A DNA stretch of 64,000 nucleotides from Pseudoduganella violacea (GTDB lineage: Bacteria; Pseudomonadota; Gammaproteobacteria; Burkholderiales; Burkholderiaceae_D). The notes beneath the pieces were generated by a model. It worked only from the letters and a program-made list of their open reading frames with translations. It was not told the origin of the DNA and did no database searches. Location of the stretch: positions 434,001 to 498,000 of the forward strand of contig NZ_JACHXD010000001.1 of assembly GCF_014191875.1 (NCBI RefSeq), in the 5' to 3' direction. The position numbers were made by a program, and so were the translations under genes. Below, in pieces: positions 1-8,977 of this stretch (the stretch's first letter is position 1; each line of letters starts with the position of its first letter).

Positions 1-188
1 AGTTCCACATCGCCTTCCGGGAAGTTGGCGCGCTGGATTTGCTGGGCGCGGAACATCAGTTCAGGGAAGGGCAGTTCGAACAGGGCCAGCACCTCTTCGC
101 GCGGCCAGGTCGCCGCTTCCGGCAGCTTGATTGCCGCGGTAGGGCGGTGCAGGGCGACGGTTTTTGGTTCTTGCAGGGTTTGCGGCAT
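1..188 (-). CDS. bioB: biotin synthase, N-terminal part
   Basis: Radical-SAM enzyme that inserts sulfur into dethiobiotin, the last step of biotin synthesis. Only the first 62 codons lie in the window. The translation begins MPQTLQEPKTVALHRP and reaches ALFELPFPELMFRAQQI, which matches the BioB N-terminus (helix with an F-x-A-Q-Q motif before the SAM barrel). The CxxxCxxC cluster motif would lie beyond base 1, so catalytic residues cannot be checked. The start ATG at 188 follows an AAGGAAA ribosome site and lies 17 bases after the bioD stop, so it is the last visible gene of the bioAFDB run. Confidence 0.93.
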   Translation of the reverse strand, partial: MPQTLQEPKTVALHRPTAAIKLPEAATWPREEVLALFELPFPELMFRAQQIQRANFPEGDVE

Positions 189-205
189 TTTCTTTCCTTA
201 CACGT

Positions 206-973
206 TCAATTGTTATGACGGACCGGCCAGTTGGGCAGGCTCGTAAAGTTCAGGTATTCGGCGGCGGCGGCGGCCGTGGGCTGTTCCAGGCGCGGCACGC
301 GGCCCAGCAGCGGCGCGCCGAGGCGTGCTTCCAGCGCTGCGATATTTTCGTCGAAGAAGCGCATTTCCGCTTCCAGCGTATTGGCCACCCAGCCCACCAG
401 CTTCAGGCCGCGCGCGGCGATCGCTTCGGCGGTCAGCAAGGCCTGGCTGATGCAGCCCAGGCGCATGCCCACCACCATCACCACCGGCAGGTTCAGTTGC
501 TGGGCCAGGTCGGCGCTGTCGTATTCGTCGTTGAGCGGCACGCGGAAGCCGCCCACGCCTTCCACCACGGTAGCGTCGGTGGCGGCGGCGATTTCCAGGT
601 AGGCCGCCAGAATCGGCACCGGGTCGATCACCACGCCTTCCAGCGCGGCGGCGATATGCGGCGCGGCCGGCTCTTTCAGCATGAAAGGCGTAGTCAGTTC
701 GGGCAGCATGGCGACATTGCCGGCGGCGGCCAGCATATCGGCATCGTCGTTATGCAGGCGGCCGTCGCGCAGTTCGGCGCCGGCGGCGATCGGCTTCATG
801 CCGCAGGCGCGCGCGCCGCTGCGCGCCAGCGCATACAGCATGGCGGCCGAGGTCAGGGTCTTGCCGATTTCGGTATCGGTGCCCGTGACGAAGCAGGAGA
901 AGCGGGGCGGCATGCCGCTGGCGGCAGGCGCCGTTTCGGTTTGAGGTGCGATCACCGGATCTTCCAGGGCCAT
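206..973 (-). CDS. bioD: dethiobiotin synthetase
   Basis: ATP-dependent carboxylase that closes the ureido ring of 7,8-diaminopelargonic acid to give dethiobiotin. The 255-residue protein has the BioD P-loop GTDTEIGKT at about residues 31-39, after a longer than usual N-terminal tail rich in Ala, Pro and Thr. An upstream in-frame ATG at 994 lies inside bioF. I prefer the ATG at 973: it begins one base after the bioF stop and has AAAGGA about 8 bases upstream. Position and spacing suggest translation coupled to bioF. Confidence 0.95.
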   Translation of the reverse strand: MALEDPVIAPQTETAPAASGMPPRFSCFVTGTDTEIGKTLTSAAMLYALARSGARACGMKPIAAGAELRDGRLHNDDADMLAAAGNVAMLPELTTPFMLKEPAAPHIAAALEGVVIDPVPILAAYLEIAAATDATVVEGVGGFRVPLNDEYDSADLAQQLNLPVVMVVGMRLGCISQALLTAEAIAARGLKLVGWVANTLEAEMRFFDENIAALEARLGAPLLGRVPRLEQPTAAAAAEYLNFTSLPNWPVRHNN

Positions 974-974
974 C

Positions 975-2165
975 TTAAGTCCTTTCCAGTTCATTGAGCG
1001 CGGCGATCAGTTGCGCCACGTCGCGCGTGCTATGACCGGCCGACAGCGTGATGCGCAAGCGCGCCGTATCCGCCGGCACCGTGGGCGGGCGGATGCCGCC
1101 GACCCAGATACCTTGCTCGTACAAGGCGGCGGCCGCGCGCATGGTTTCCGCATTGTCGCCGATAACGATGGGCTGAATGGCTGTGCGCGAGGGCAGCAGG
1201 CGCCAGCGCCGCAGGCGCAAGCCATCCTGCAATTGTGCCACCAAAGCCTGCAGGTGCGCGCGGCGCTCCCGGCCTTCGGCGCCGCCCAGGATATCCAGGC
1301 TGGTCAGCAGGGCGTGGGCCAGCGCCGGCGGCGCGGCCGTGGTGAAGATATAGGGCCGGGCGCGCTGCACCAGGGTTTCGATCACGCTGCGGTGGGCGGC
1401 CACGAAGGCACCGCCGACGCCGGCGGCCTTGCCCAGCGTGCCGACATACACGATATGCGGCGATTGCAGGCCGAAATGCTCCAGCGCGCCGCGTCCGCGG
1501 CTGCCCAGCGTGCCGAAGCCGTGGGCGTCGTCCACCACCAGCCAGGCGCCATGGCGCTCGCACAGGGCCAGCAATTGCGGCAGCGGCGCCAGATTGCCGT
1601 CCATGCTGAACACGGCGTCGGTGACGACGATCTTGTTGCTGGCGGTGCTGGCTTGCAGCATGCCCTCCAGCGCCGCCACATCGGCGTGCGGATAGACTTT
1701 CAAGCTGGTGCGCGCCAGGCGCGCGCCATCGATCAGGGAGGCGTGGTTGAGCGACTCGGAGAAGATTTCCGTGTTCTTGTCGCCCACCGCGAGTCCGGTC
1801 AGCACGGCCAGATTGGCCATATAGCCGGTGCAGAAGTAGAGCGCGCGCGGCTCGACCAGATTCGGGCCGACATATTCGGCCAGCTTTTCTTCCAGCTGCA
1901 CGTGGGCGCGGCTATGGCCGCTGATCAGGTGCGAAGCGCCGCTGCCGGTGCCGTACAGGTCCACGCCTTCGCGCAGCGCTTCCGCGATCAGCGGGTGGCT
2001 GGCCAGGCCCAGGTAATCGTTGCTGCAGAAGGCCAGCAGTTCGCGCCCACCCACCTTCATGCGCGGGCCGCAGGGCGTTTCTACCGCGCGGCGCTTGCGG
2101 ATCAGGTTTTTCTCTTGCAAGCCTTGCAGCTCGCTTTCCAGTTTTTCCAGCAATTCCATCGTCAT
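975..2165 (-). CDS. bioF: 8-amino-7-oxononanoate synthase
   Basis: PLP-dependent alpha-oxoamine synthase condensing pimeloyl thioester with L-alanine. The 396-residue length is normal. Visible motifs are CSNDYLGL near residue 48, [11 protein letters not shown] near 74-84, the [10 protein letters not shown] cofactor motif at 212-221 and the PLP lysine in VGTLGKA (K246). The start ATG overlaps the bioA stop in an ATGA arrangement, indicating translational coupling. Confidence 0.97.
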   Translation of the reverse strand: MTMELLEKLESELQGLQEKNLIRKRRAVETPCGPRMKVGGRELLAFCSNDYLGLASHPLIAEALREGVDLYGTGSGASHLISGHSRAHVQLEEKLAEYVGPNLVEPRALYFCTGYMANLAVLTGLAVGDKNTEIFSESLNHASLIDGARLARTSLKVYPHADVAALEGMLQASTASNKIVVTDAVFSMDGNLAPLPQLLALCERHGAWLVVDDAHGFGTLGSRGRGALEHFGLQSPHIVYVGTLGKAAGVGGAFVAAHRSVIETLVQRARPYIFTTAAPPALAHALLTSLDILGGAEGRERRAHLQALVAQLQDGLRLRRWRLLPSRTAIQPIVIGDNAETMRAAAALYEQGIWVGGIRPPTVPADTARLRITLSAGHSTRDVAQLIAALNELERT

Positions 2166-3490
2166 CCCGCCAGGCTTTGTTCGAACACGGCCAGCGTGCG
2201 CTGGGCCAGGATGCCGATTTCCTCATCGTTGAGGATATACGGCGGCATCAGATACACGGTGGAACCGATGGGACGCAGCAGCAATTCCTGCCGCGTGGCG
2301 TTGGCGAAGAAGCGGCGCGAGAAGCCCGGCGCGGCGTCGATGGCGTCGAAGGCCCAGATCATGCCGCGCTGGCGGAAATGCGCGGTGCGTTCATGCTGGG
2401 CCAGCGGCGCCAGCGCCGCCGTGATGCGGGCGGCGCGCGCCCGGTTCGCTTCCAGCACATGGTCTTCGGCGAAGATGTCGAGCGTGGCCAGCGCGGCGCG
2501 GCAGGCCAGCGGATTGCCGGTGTAGGAATGTGAATGCAGGAAGCCGCGCGTCACGTCTTCGCTGTAGAAAGCCTGGTAAATCTCTTCGCGCGAGAGCACG
2601 ATGGAGAGCGGCAGGTAGCCGCCGCTGATGCCCTTCGACAGGCACAGGAAGTCCGGCCAGATCCCCGCCTGTTCGCAGGCGAAGAAGGTGCCGGTGCGGC
2701 CGCAGCCGACGGCGATTTCGTCCAGGATCATGTGCACCTGGTAGCGGTCGCACAGCGCGCGCACCAGTTGCAGATACAGGGGATCGTGCATGGCGAAGCC
2801 GGTGGCGCACTGCACCAGCGGCTCGATGATGATGGCGGCGATGCGGCCTTCGGCCTGCTGGAAGGCGCGCTCCACGTCGGCGGCGGCGCGGCGCGCCACA
2901 TCCTGCGCCGTTTCGCCTTCCTCGGCCTGGCGCGCATCGGGCGACATCACGGTCTGCGCGGCGCGCAGCAGTGGGCCGTAGGCATCCTTGAACAGGGCGA
3001 CATCGGTGACGGCCAGCGCGCCGATGGTTTCGCCGTGATAGCTGCCTTTGAGGCAGAGGAATTCCTGCTTATCAGCCTTACCGCCATTGCGCCAGGCGTG
3101 GAAGCTCATCTTCAGCGCGATCTCGACGGCGGAAGCGCCATCCGAGGCGTAGAAGGCATGACCCAGGGTATTGCTGGTCAGGTCCGACAGGCGCTCCGAC
3201 AGCTGGATCACCGGTTCATGGGTGAAGCCGGCCAGCATCGCGTGTTCCAGCATGTCCAGCTGCTCGCGCAGCGCCGCGTTGATGCGCGGATTGGCGTGGC
3301 CGAACAGGTTCACCCACCAGGAGCTGATCGCGTCCAGATAACGATTGCCCTGGTGGTCGTACAGCCATGCGCCGCGCCCATGGCTGACCGGAATCAGCGG
3401 CGTGCTTTCATGATGCTGCATCTGGGTGCAGGGATGCCATACGCTGCGCAGGCTGCGCGCTACCCAGTCGGTTTGTCGATTCGCTTCCAA
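2162..3490 (-). CDS. bioA: adenosylmethionine-8-amino-7-oxononanoate aminotransferase
   Basis: PLP aminotransferase converting 8-amino-7-oxononanoate to 7,8-diaminopelargonic acid with SAM as amino donor. The 442-residue protein has WHPCTQM near residue 18, SSWWVN near 56, the class III DE pair in MILDEIAVGCGRTG (257-258) and the PLP lysine in LSKGISGGYLP (K286). The start codon is TTG, with GGAG about 9 bases upstream; no in-frame ATG lies close, and the family N-terminus fits this start. It begins only 18 bases after the liuC stop, so the biotin genes are probably co-transcribed with liuBC. Confidence 0.96.
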   Translation of the reverse strand: MEANRQTDWVARSLRSVWHPCTQMQHHESTPLIPVSHGRGAWLYDHQGNRYLDAISSWWVNLFGHANPRINAALREQLDMLEHAMLAGFTHEPVIQLSERLSDLTSNTLGHAFYASDGASAVEIALKMSFHAWRNGGKADKQEFLCLKGSYHGETIGALAVTDVALFKDAYGPLLRAAQTVMSPDARQAEEGETAQDVARRAAADVERAFQQAEGRIAAIIIEPLVQCATGFAMHDPLYLQLVRALCDRYQVHMILDEIAVGCGRTGTFFACEQAGIWPDFLCLSKGISGGYLPLSIVLSREEIYQAFYSEDVTRGFLHSHSYTGNPLACRAALATLDIFAEDHVLEANRARAARITAALAPLAQHERTAHFRQRGMIWAFDAIDAAPGFSRRFFANATRQELLLRPIGSTVYLMPPYILNDEEIGILAQRTLAVFEQSLAG

Positions 3491-3508
3491 AAATTACTGC
3501 TCCATTCT

Positions 3509-4294
3509 TTAATTCAGCCAGTTCGGCTTGCGCTTCTCCAGGAAGGATTGCACGCCTTCGCGGCCCTGCTCCGACGCCCGGATCTGCGCGATGCGCAGCG
3601 CGGTGTCGGCCAGCAGCGCATCGCTCACCGGCTGGTTCACCACCTCGCGCACCAGCACCTTGGCCTCTTTCACGGCGTTCGGGCTGTTCGTAAGCAGCGC
3701 TTTGACGATTTCATTGACTTTCGCATCCAGCGCGTCGGCGCCCACCGTTTCGTGCACGAAGCCGATGCGGTGCGCCTCGCGCGCGGAAAAGCGTTCGGCC
3801 GTGAGGAAGTAGCGGCGCGCCGCGTTTTCGCCCATGGCCTTGATCACATAAGGCGAAATAGTAGCCGGAATCAGTCCCAGCTTCGCTTCGCTCAGGCAGA
3901 AGTTGGCCTCTTCCACGGCCACCGCGATATCGCAGGCGGCCACCAGGCCCATGCCGCCCGCATAGCAGTCGCCCTGGACCTTGGCCACCACGGGCTTGGG
4001 GCAGAGGTAGATGGCGCGCAGCATCTGCGCCAGCTGCATGGCGTCGGCATTGTTTTCGGCGTGCGTGTAGCCCGCCATTTTCTTCATCCAGTTCAGGTCC
4101 GCGCCGGCGCAGAAGGCCGGACCGTTCGCCGCCAGCACGATGGCGCGCACCACGTCGTCGCGGCCCAGCTCATTGAAGGCCACGGTCAGCTCATTGATGG
4201 TCTGCTCGTTGAAGGCGTTGCGCACATCGGGACGGTTCAAGGTCACGGTGGCCAGCTTGTCGGCGATGGAAATGCTCAGGGTTTGATAGTCCAT
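3509..4294 (-). CDS. liuC: enoyl-CoA hydratase family, probable methylglutaconyl-CoA hydratase
   Basis: Crotonase-fold enzyme that would hydrate 3-methylglutaconyl-CoA to HMG-CoA in leucine degradation. Visible are the oxyanion-hole segment AFCAGADLNWMKKM and the second glycine-rich segment GDCYAGGMGLVAACDIAV, plus the acidic region ANFCLSEAKLGLIPATISPYV typical of LiuC. Two start ATGs are possible, at 4300 and 4294. The GGAG site touches the first and is 6 bases from the second, so 4294 (261 residues, MDYQTLSISI) is favoured. The assignment to the liu step rests on the immediately upstream liuB. Another crotonase specificity is possible. Confidence 0.88.
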   Translation of the reverse strand: MDYQTLSISIADKLATVTLNRPDVRNAFNEQTINELTVAFNELGRDDVVRAIVLAANGPAFCAGADLNWMKKMAGYTHAENNADAMQLAQMLRAIYLCPKPVVAKVQGDCYAGGMGLVAACDIAVAVEEANFCLSEAKLGLIPATISPYVIKAMGENAARRYFLTAERFSAREAHRIGFVHETVGADALDAKVNEIVKALLTNSPNAVKEAKVLVREVVNQPVSDALLADTALRIAQIRASEQGREGVQSFLEKRKPNWLN

Positions 4295-4304
4295 ATTCAT
4301 CTCC

Positions 4305-5924
4305 TTACATGCGGAACACGCCGAACTTGGTGTCTTCGATTTCGGCGTTCAATGCCGCCGACAGGCCCAGGCCCAGCACCATGCGCGTATCGGCCGGATC
4401 GATCACGCCATCGTCCCACAGGCGCGCTGTGGCGTAGTAGGGGTGGCCCTGGTGCTCGTACTGCTCCTTGATCGGCTGCTTGAAGGCCGCTTCCTCTTCG
4501 GCCGACCACTGGCCGCCCTTGCCCTCGATGCCGTCGCGCTTGACCGTCGCCAGCACCGACGCCGCCTGGTCGCCGCCCATCACCGAGATGCGCGCGTTGG
4601 GCCACATCCACAGGAAGCGCGGCGAGAAGGCGCGGCCGCACATGCCGTAATTGCCGGCGCCGAAGCTGCCGCCGATGATGACGGTGAATTTCGGCACCGA
4701 CGCCGTGGCCACCGCCGTCACCATCTTGGCGCCGTTGCGGGCGATGCCCTCGTTCTCGTATTTGCGGCCGACCATGAAGCCGGTGATGTTTTGCAGGAAG
4801 ACCAGCGGAATCTTGCGCTGGCAGCACAGTTCGATGAAGTGGGTGCCTTTCAGCGCCGACTCCGAGAACAGGATGCCGTTATTGGCGATGATGCCGACCT
4901 TCATGCCGTAGATATGGGCGAAGCCGCATACCAGGGTGGTGCCGTAGCGCGCCTTGAACTCGTCGAATTCGCTGCCGTCGACGATGCGGGCGATCACTTC
5001 GCGGATGTCGAAAGGCTTGCGCGTATCGACCGGGATCACGCCATACAGTTCTTGCGGCGCGTATTTCGGCTCCACCGACTCGCGCAGCGCGCCCTGCTGC
5101 GGCTTTTGCCGGTTCAGGTTGGAGACGATGGTGCGCGCCATGGACAGCGCATGCATATCGTTCTGCGCCAGGTGGTCGGCCACGCCCGACAGGCGGGTAT
5201 GCACGTCGCCGCCGCCCAGGTCTTCGGCCGACACCACCTCGCCGGTGGCCGCCTTCACCAGCGGCGGGCCGCCGAGGAAGATGGTGCCCTGTTCCTTGAC
5301 GATGATGGATTCATCGCTCATGGCCGGCACGTAGGCGCCGCCGGCCGTGCAAGAACCCATCACCACCGCGATCTGCGGAATGCCCTTGGCCGAGAGGTTG
5401 GCCTGGTTGAAGAAGATGCGGCCGAAATGGTCGCGGTCGGGGAAGACATCGTCCTGGTTGGGCAGGTTGGCGCCGCCCGAGTCGACCAGGTAGATGCAGG
5501 GCAGATTGTTCTGGTCGGCGATTTCCTGGGCGCGCAGGTGCTTCTTCACCGTCATCGGATAGTAGGTGCCGCCCTTCACGGTGGCGTCATTGCAGACGAT
5601 GACGCATTCCTGGCCGGCCACGCGGCCGATGCCGGTGATGATGCCGGCCGCCGGCGCCGCGTCGGCGCCCTTGTCGGGGTACATGCCGTAGGCGGCCAGT
5701 TGCGAGAATTCGAGGAAGGGCGTGCCGGGATCGAGCAGCATCTGCACGCGGTCGCGCGGCAGCAGTTTGCCGCGCGCCACATGCTTGGCGCAGGCCGCCT
5801 CGCCGCCGCCCTCGGCCACCTTGGCGACTTTGGCGCGCAAGTCGTCCACGATGGCCTGCATGGCGGCCGCATTGGCCTTGAAATCTTCGCTGCGCGGATT
5901 GAGTTTGCTTTCGATGTGCGGCAT
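4305..5924 (-). CDS. liuB: methylcrotonyl-CoA carboxylase, carboxyltransferase (beta) subunit
   Basis: Carboxyltransferase subunit of biotin-dependent 3-methylcrotonyl-CoA carboxylase in leucine degradation. The 539-residue protein has the acyl-CoA carboxylase beta fold, with [49 protein letters not shown] and the C-terminal [20 protein letters not shown], all typical of MCC beta. The biotin-carrying alpha subunit (liuD) is not in the window. It might lie beyond bioB. liuC follows closely. A LiuR-like palindrome lies about 226 bases upstream, inside the ychJ-like gene. Confidence 0.95.
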   Translation of the reverse strand: MPHIESKLNPRSEDFKANAAAMQAIVDDLRAKVAKVAEGGGEAACAKHVARGKLLPRDRVQMLLDPGTPFLEFSQLAAYGMYPDKGADAAPAAGIITGIGRVAGQECVIVCNDATVKGGTYYPMTVKKHLRAQEIADQNNLPCIYLVDSGGANLPNQDDVFPDRDHFGRIFFNQANLSAKGIPQIAVVMGSCTAGGAYVPAMSDESIIVKEQGTIFLGGPPLVKAATGEVVSAEDLGGGDVHTRLSGVADHLAQNDMHALSMARTIVSNLNRQKPQQGALRESVEPKYAPQELYGVIPVDTRKPFDIREVIARIVDGSEFDEFKARYGTTLVCGFAHIYGMKVGIIANNGILFSESALKGTHFIELCCQRKIPLVFLQNITGFMVGRKYENEGIARNGAKMVTAVATASVPKFTVIIGGSFGAGNYGMCGRAFSPRFLWMWPNARISVMGGDQAASVLATVKRDGIEGKGGQWSAEEEAAFKQPIKEQYEHQGHPYYATARLWDDGVIDPADTRMVLGLGLSAALNAEIEDTKFGVFRM

Positions 5925-5990
5925 TCGGGTTCCTCTTATTAGATCGCGTTGTCTCCGACGCGGTTTGGCCGGGAGGCCGGCAACAGCCTC

Positions 5991-6422
5991 CTATGCAGGA
6001 AATTCACCGTCAACGTAGAACCAGCGCGGCGTGCCCGCCGCATCCGGCTCGCGCAGGAAGCGGCTGATCTCATGCAGGCGCTGGCCGCGGCCCCCGATGC
6101 GGCAGCGGGCCACGAATTCCACGAAATCCTCATCCGGCTGCACTTCTGCTTTACGTTGACGTAAACGTAAACCGGATTTTACCTCAAGTCCCAGCCACTG
6201 CAATTGCTCCTTGGGGTCGATAATTTGCTCGCCGGGGCGGGTGCTGGCATGCCAGGTTGACAACAGATACGGTTCATTGCGCAGGGCGTAGGCCGTATAG
6301 CGTGAGCGCATCAGCTGTTCGGCGCTGGGCGGCACGGCGGCGCCATCGAGGAAAGGGCCGCAGCACGCGGCCAGCGCGGGGCCGCCGCAGGGACAGCCGA
6401 CCGGGGTCTTGGACTTGGTCAT
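5991..6422 (-). CDS. YchJ / UPF0225 family protein with SEC-C-like zinc motif
   Basis: Small cytoplasmic protein of unknown role. The N-terminus carries a CxCxxxxxxxCC cluster (CPCGGPALAACCGPF), a probable zinc knuckle. It is followed by the family block LMRSRYTAYALRNEPYLLSTWHAS and a C-terminal FYVDGEF. I place the start at the ATG at 6422 (MTKSKTPVGCPCGG, 143 residues) because it leaves the usual distance to the first Cys. The longer ATG at 6464 adds a tail unlike the family. The codons for LRLRQRK near residue 84 also form the LiuR-like palindrome described separately. Confidence 0.85.
   Translation of the reverse strand: MTKSKTPVGCPCGGPALAACCGPFLDGAAVPPSAEQLMRSRYTAYALRNEPYLLSTWHASTRPGEQIIDPKEQLQWLGLEVKSGLRLRQRKAEVQPDEDFVEFVARCRIGGRGQRLHEISRFLREPDAAGTPRWFYVDGEFPA
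6150..6171. promoter_or_regulatory. LiuR-like operator inside the ychJ-like gene
   Basis: A 22-base palindrome with half sites TTTACGTT and AACGTAAA; 20 of 22 positions match its own reverse complement. It agrees at 19 of 22 positions with the palindrome upstream of liuA (34387-34408). LiuR is a MerR-family regulator known to bind palindromes of this type in front of branched-chain amino-acid degradation genes. It lies 226 bases upstream of liuB on the same strand, so it may control liuBC and perhaps bioAFDB. Confidence 0.65.
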
Positions 6423-6609
6423 TGAATAAGACGGACAGCGGAAAATCCCGCCATTATCCGCCATATCGGCGACCGGGGTGCGGCCGCCGGCATGGCGGCT
6501 CAGGCCAGATCGGGTGAAACAGGTCCTTCCAGAGCGATGCTTATTTAAACTTCAGGCCAAAACTGAAATAAGCGGCGTGCTTGTTTTAAGTTTGCTTAAT
6601 CAGGCCTGC

Positions 6610-7863
6610 TTAACGCAGCAGCAGGCCGTCGAGGGGAATGGCGGGGGCTTTGCCGCGCATCAGGTCAGCCAGGATGGCGGCCGAGCCACAGGCGAAGGTG
6701 AAGCCGAGCGGACCGTGGCCGACGTTGAGCCATAGGTTGGGGTAGGGGCTGGGGCCGAGGATGGGCGCGCTGTCCGGCGTGGCGGGGCGCAGTCCGGCCC
6801 AGCCTTCCACGCGCCCGTAGTCGGCGGCATCGGGCATGGTGCGGCGCGCCAGGCGCAATAACTGGTCGGCGCGCTTGGGATCGTAACTGGCGTCCTCGCC
6901 CACCAGGTCGACCATGGCCGCCACGCGCAGATTCCAGCCGATGCGCGCATATAGCACCTTGCGTTCGAAATCGGTGACGCTGATTTCCGGCGCCTGGTCG
7001 CCGGGGCGGATCGGCGCATTCAGGCTGTAGCCCTTGAGCGGATACAGGGGCAGGTCGATGTCAGCCGTCGCCGCCAGGCCGCGGCTCTGGATGCCGGCCG
7101 CCAGTACATAGTGCTCGGCCTCCAGCCGTCCCGCGCTGCTTTCCACCCCCGCCACGCTGCCGTCCTCGATGACGATGGCGCGCGCCTTGGCCTGCACCCG
7201 GCCCTCGAAGCGCGGATGGGCCAGCAGGCGCTTTTCCAGCGCCACGCAGAAGGCATGGCAGTCGGCGACCGCTTCGCCCGCGTTGAAGACGCCGCCCGCC
7301 AGCCTTGGCGCCAGCGCGGCCAGCGCCGGCTCCAGCTGGGCGCACTCGGCGCCGGACAGGATCTGGCGCCGTCCATCCGCATCGCGCTTGGCGACGGCCG
7401 CCTCGAACGCGCCGCGCGTGCGGTAGACCACCAGCTTGCCCGCCTCGCGCCAGCCGAATTCCGCCAGCGGCAGTTGCAGCGCCAGTTCGGACATCATGCA
7501 GCGGCTCAGTTCTCCCAGCAGCAGCAGGCGTTGCGTGGTGCGCGCGTTGCTGGCGGCATTGCAGTGGGCGAGAAATTGCGCCAGCCAGCGCCACTGGCGC
7601 CAGTCGGCTTCGGGACGGAAGCGCAGCGGCCCGGCATCCTGCAGCAGCCAGCGCAGCGCCTTGAGCGGCACGCCCGCATCGGCCAGCGGCGACACATAGC
7701 GGTAGCTGAGCTGCCCGCCATTGCGCAAGCTGGCGCCGCAACCCACCGCCGCCTCGCGCTCCAGCAGGGTGACGCGGAAACCGGCTTCCAGCAGCCACCA
7801 GGCTGTTGCCAGGCCGACCACGCCGCCGCCGATCACCAGGACTTGCGAAGAATTGCGCTGCAT
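6610..7863 (-). CDS. dadA: D-amino-acid dehydrogenase, DadA-like FAD oxidoreductase
   Basis: FAD-dependent oxidoreductase of the DAO superfamily that would deaminate D-amino acids such as D-alanine and pass electrons to the respiratory chain. The N-terminal Rossmann motif VLVIGGGVVGLATAWWL starts at residue 8 and is followed by NGGQLSYRYVSPL, as in DadA. C-terminal GWAGLRPATPDSAPILG and LNVGHGPLGFTFACGSA form the family FAD cap. Length (417) is normal. The gene is divergent from the GntR regulator of the neighbouring wall-recycling genes, and D-alanine is a product of the dipeptidase and carboxypeptidase encoded there. A different amine substrate cannot be excluded. Confidence 0.82.
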   Translation of the reverse strand: MQRNSSQVLVIGGGVVGLATAWWLLEAGFRVTLLEREAAVGCGASLRNGGQLSYRYVSPLADAGVPLKALRWLLQDAGPLRFRPEADWRQWRWLAQFLAHCNAASNARTTQRLLLLGELSRCMMSELALQLPLAEFGWREAGKLVVYRTRGAFEAAVAKRDADGRRQILSGAECAQLEPALAALAPRLAGGVFNAGEAVADCHAFCVALEKRLLAHPRFEGRVQAKARAIVIEDGSVAGVESSAGRLEAEHYVLAAGIQSRGLAATADIDLPLYPLKGYSLNAPIRPGDQAPEISVTDFERKVLYARIGWNLRVAAMVDLVGEDASYDPKRADQLLRLARRTMPDAADYGRVEGWAGLRPATPDSAPILGPSPYPNLWLNVGHGPLGFTFACGSAAILADLMRGKAPAIPLDGLLLR

Positions 7864-8100
7864 TGGACCCCACCATGAATTTTCCGAGGGTTGAGCTTAG
7901 GCCCGCGTCCGCGCCGGGGCTAATGAAAGCTCGTGCGGCCGCCATAACCGCGCGTCATGTGCTACCCCGTTTGCGCCTGCCGGCCGTCGCGGATTGCCAA
8001 CACCGGCGGGCTTTTCCGCCGCGCCGGCCACCCATAACCGGCCTGCATGCGGCTTTGGCATTTTTTCATGTCTTTAAAAATCAGCGCAAATTCTCCGTCC

Positions 8101-8115
8101 CTATTAAACTAATAG
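8101..8115. promoter_or_regulatory. candidate GntR operator
   Basis: Perfect inverted repeat CTATTA-AAC-TAATAG placed just upstream of the GGAG ribosome site of the GntR-family gene. Such regulators commonly repress their own promoter from a site of this size. The assignment is inferred from position and symmetry only. No second exact copy was seen before murQ or dadA. Confidence 0.4.
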
Positions 8116-8132
8116 AAATTGGAGAAAGTGTA

Positions 8133-8864
8133 ATGAGCCAGACCAGCGTTGAATTCAAAGCGGACAGTTCGCCGCTGTATATGCAAATTGCCCGCAAACT
8201 GAGCGACGAAGTGCGCAACGGCCGCTACCAGGTGGACCAGGCCCTGCCCTCGGAGCGCACGCTGTCCGAACAGCTCAATGTCTCGCGCGTGACGGCCCGC
8301 AAAGCCATCGACCAGCTGGTGGAGCAGGGATTGGTGGTGCGCCGCCGCGGTTCCGGCAACTATATCGCGCCGCGCATCGAACAGCCACTATCACATTTGA
8401 CGAGTTTTTCCGAACAGCTGCAGCAGCGCGGCTACACGCCCGGCTCGCGCTGGCTCAAGCGCAGCGTGGTGGTGGCCAGCGCCGACGAGCAGCTCAGCCT
8501 CGCGCTCTCCCCCGGCAGCAAGGTGGCGCGCCTGGAGCGCCTGCGCCTGGCCGACGACGTGGTGATGGCGTACGAGGTCAGCGTGCTGCCTGAAGCCGTG
8601 CTGCCGCGGCCGGACGCGGTGGGCGACTCGCTGTACGAATATCTGGACTCGGTCGGCAAGTTGCCGGCGCGCGCGCTGCAGCATGTGCGCGCCATGAACG
8701 CTTCGCCCGAATTGGCGCGCCAGCTCGAAGTGGCGGAAGGCCGCGCCGTCCTGTTCATCACCCGCATCGCCTACCTGGAATCGGGCGAGGCGGTCGAGCT
8801 GACCCATTCCTACTGCCATAGCGATCACTATGATTTCGTGGCCGAGATGCGGCGCACGGGCTGA
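8133..8864 (+). CDS. GntR/HutC-family transcriptional regulator
   Basis: DNA-binding repressor with an N-terminal winged helix (about residues 12-75, with SSPLYMQIARKLSDEV, LPSERTLSEQLNVSRVTARK and GLVVRRRGSGNYI) and a C-terminal UTRA effector domain (about 95-240). UTRA domains of the NagR type bind phosphorylated amino sugars. The adjacent murQ makes GlcNAc-6-phosphate, so that is the most likely class of effector, by inference. The ATG at 8133 has a GGAG site 9 bases upstream. The reading frame stays open far upstream, but that extension has no homology features. Length is 243 residues, typical for the family. Confidence 0.88.
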   Translation: MSQTSVEFKADSSPLYMQIARKLSDEVRNGRYQVDQALPSERTLSEQLNVSRVTARKAIDQLVEQGLVVRRRGSGNYIAPRIEQPLSHLTSFSEQLQQRGYTPGSRWLKRSVVVASADEQLSLALSPGSKVARLERLRLADDVVMAYEVSVLPEAVLPRPDAVGDSLYEYLDSVGKLPARALQHVRAMNASPELARQLEVAEGRAVLFITRIAYLESGEAVELTHSYCHSDHYDFVAEMRRTG

Positions 8865-8977
8865 GGACCGCGCATAACTTTTCGGAATGCTGATACTGCC
8901 AGCTTTCATGGCAAAAGCGCGCTGTGGTCCCGGCGGTTTGGTATTACACTGGTTTTCATCGTATCCCTTCCCCGCAG

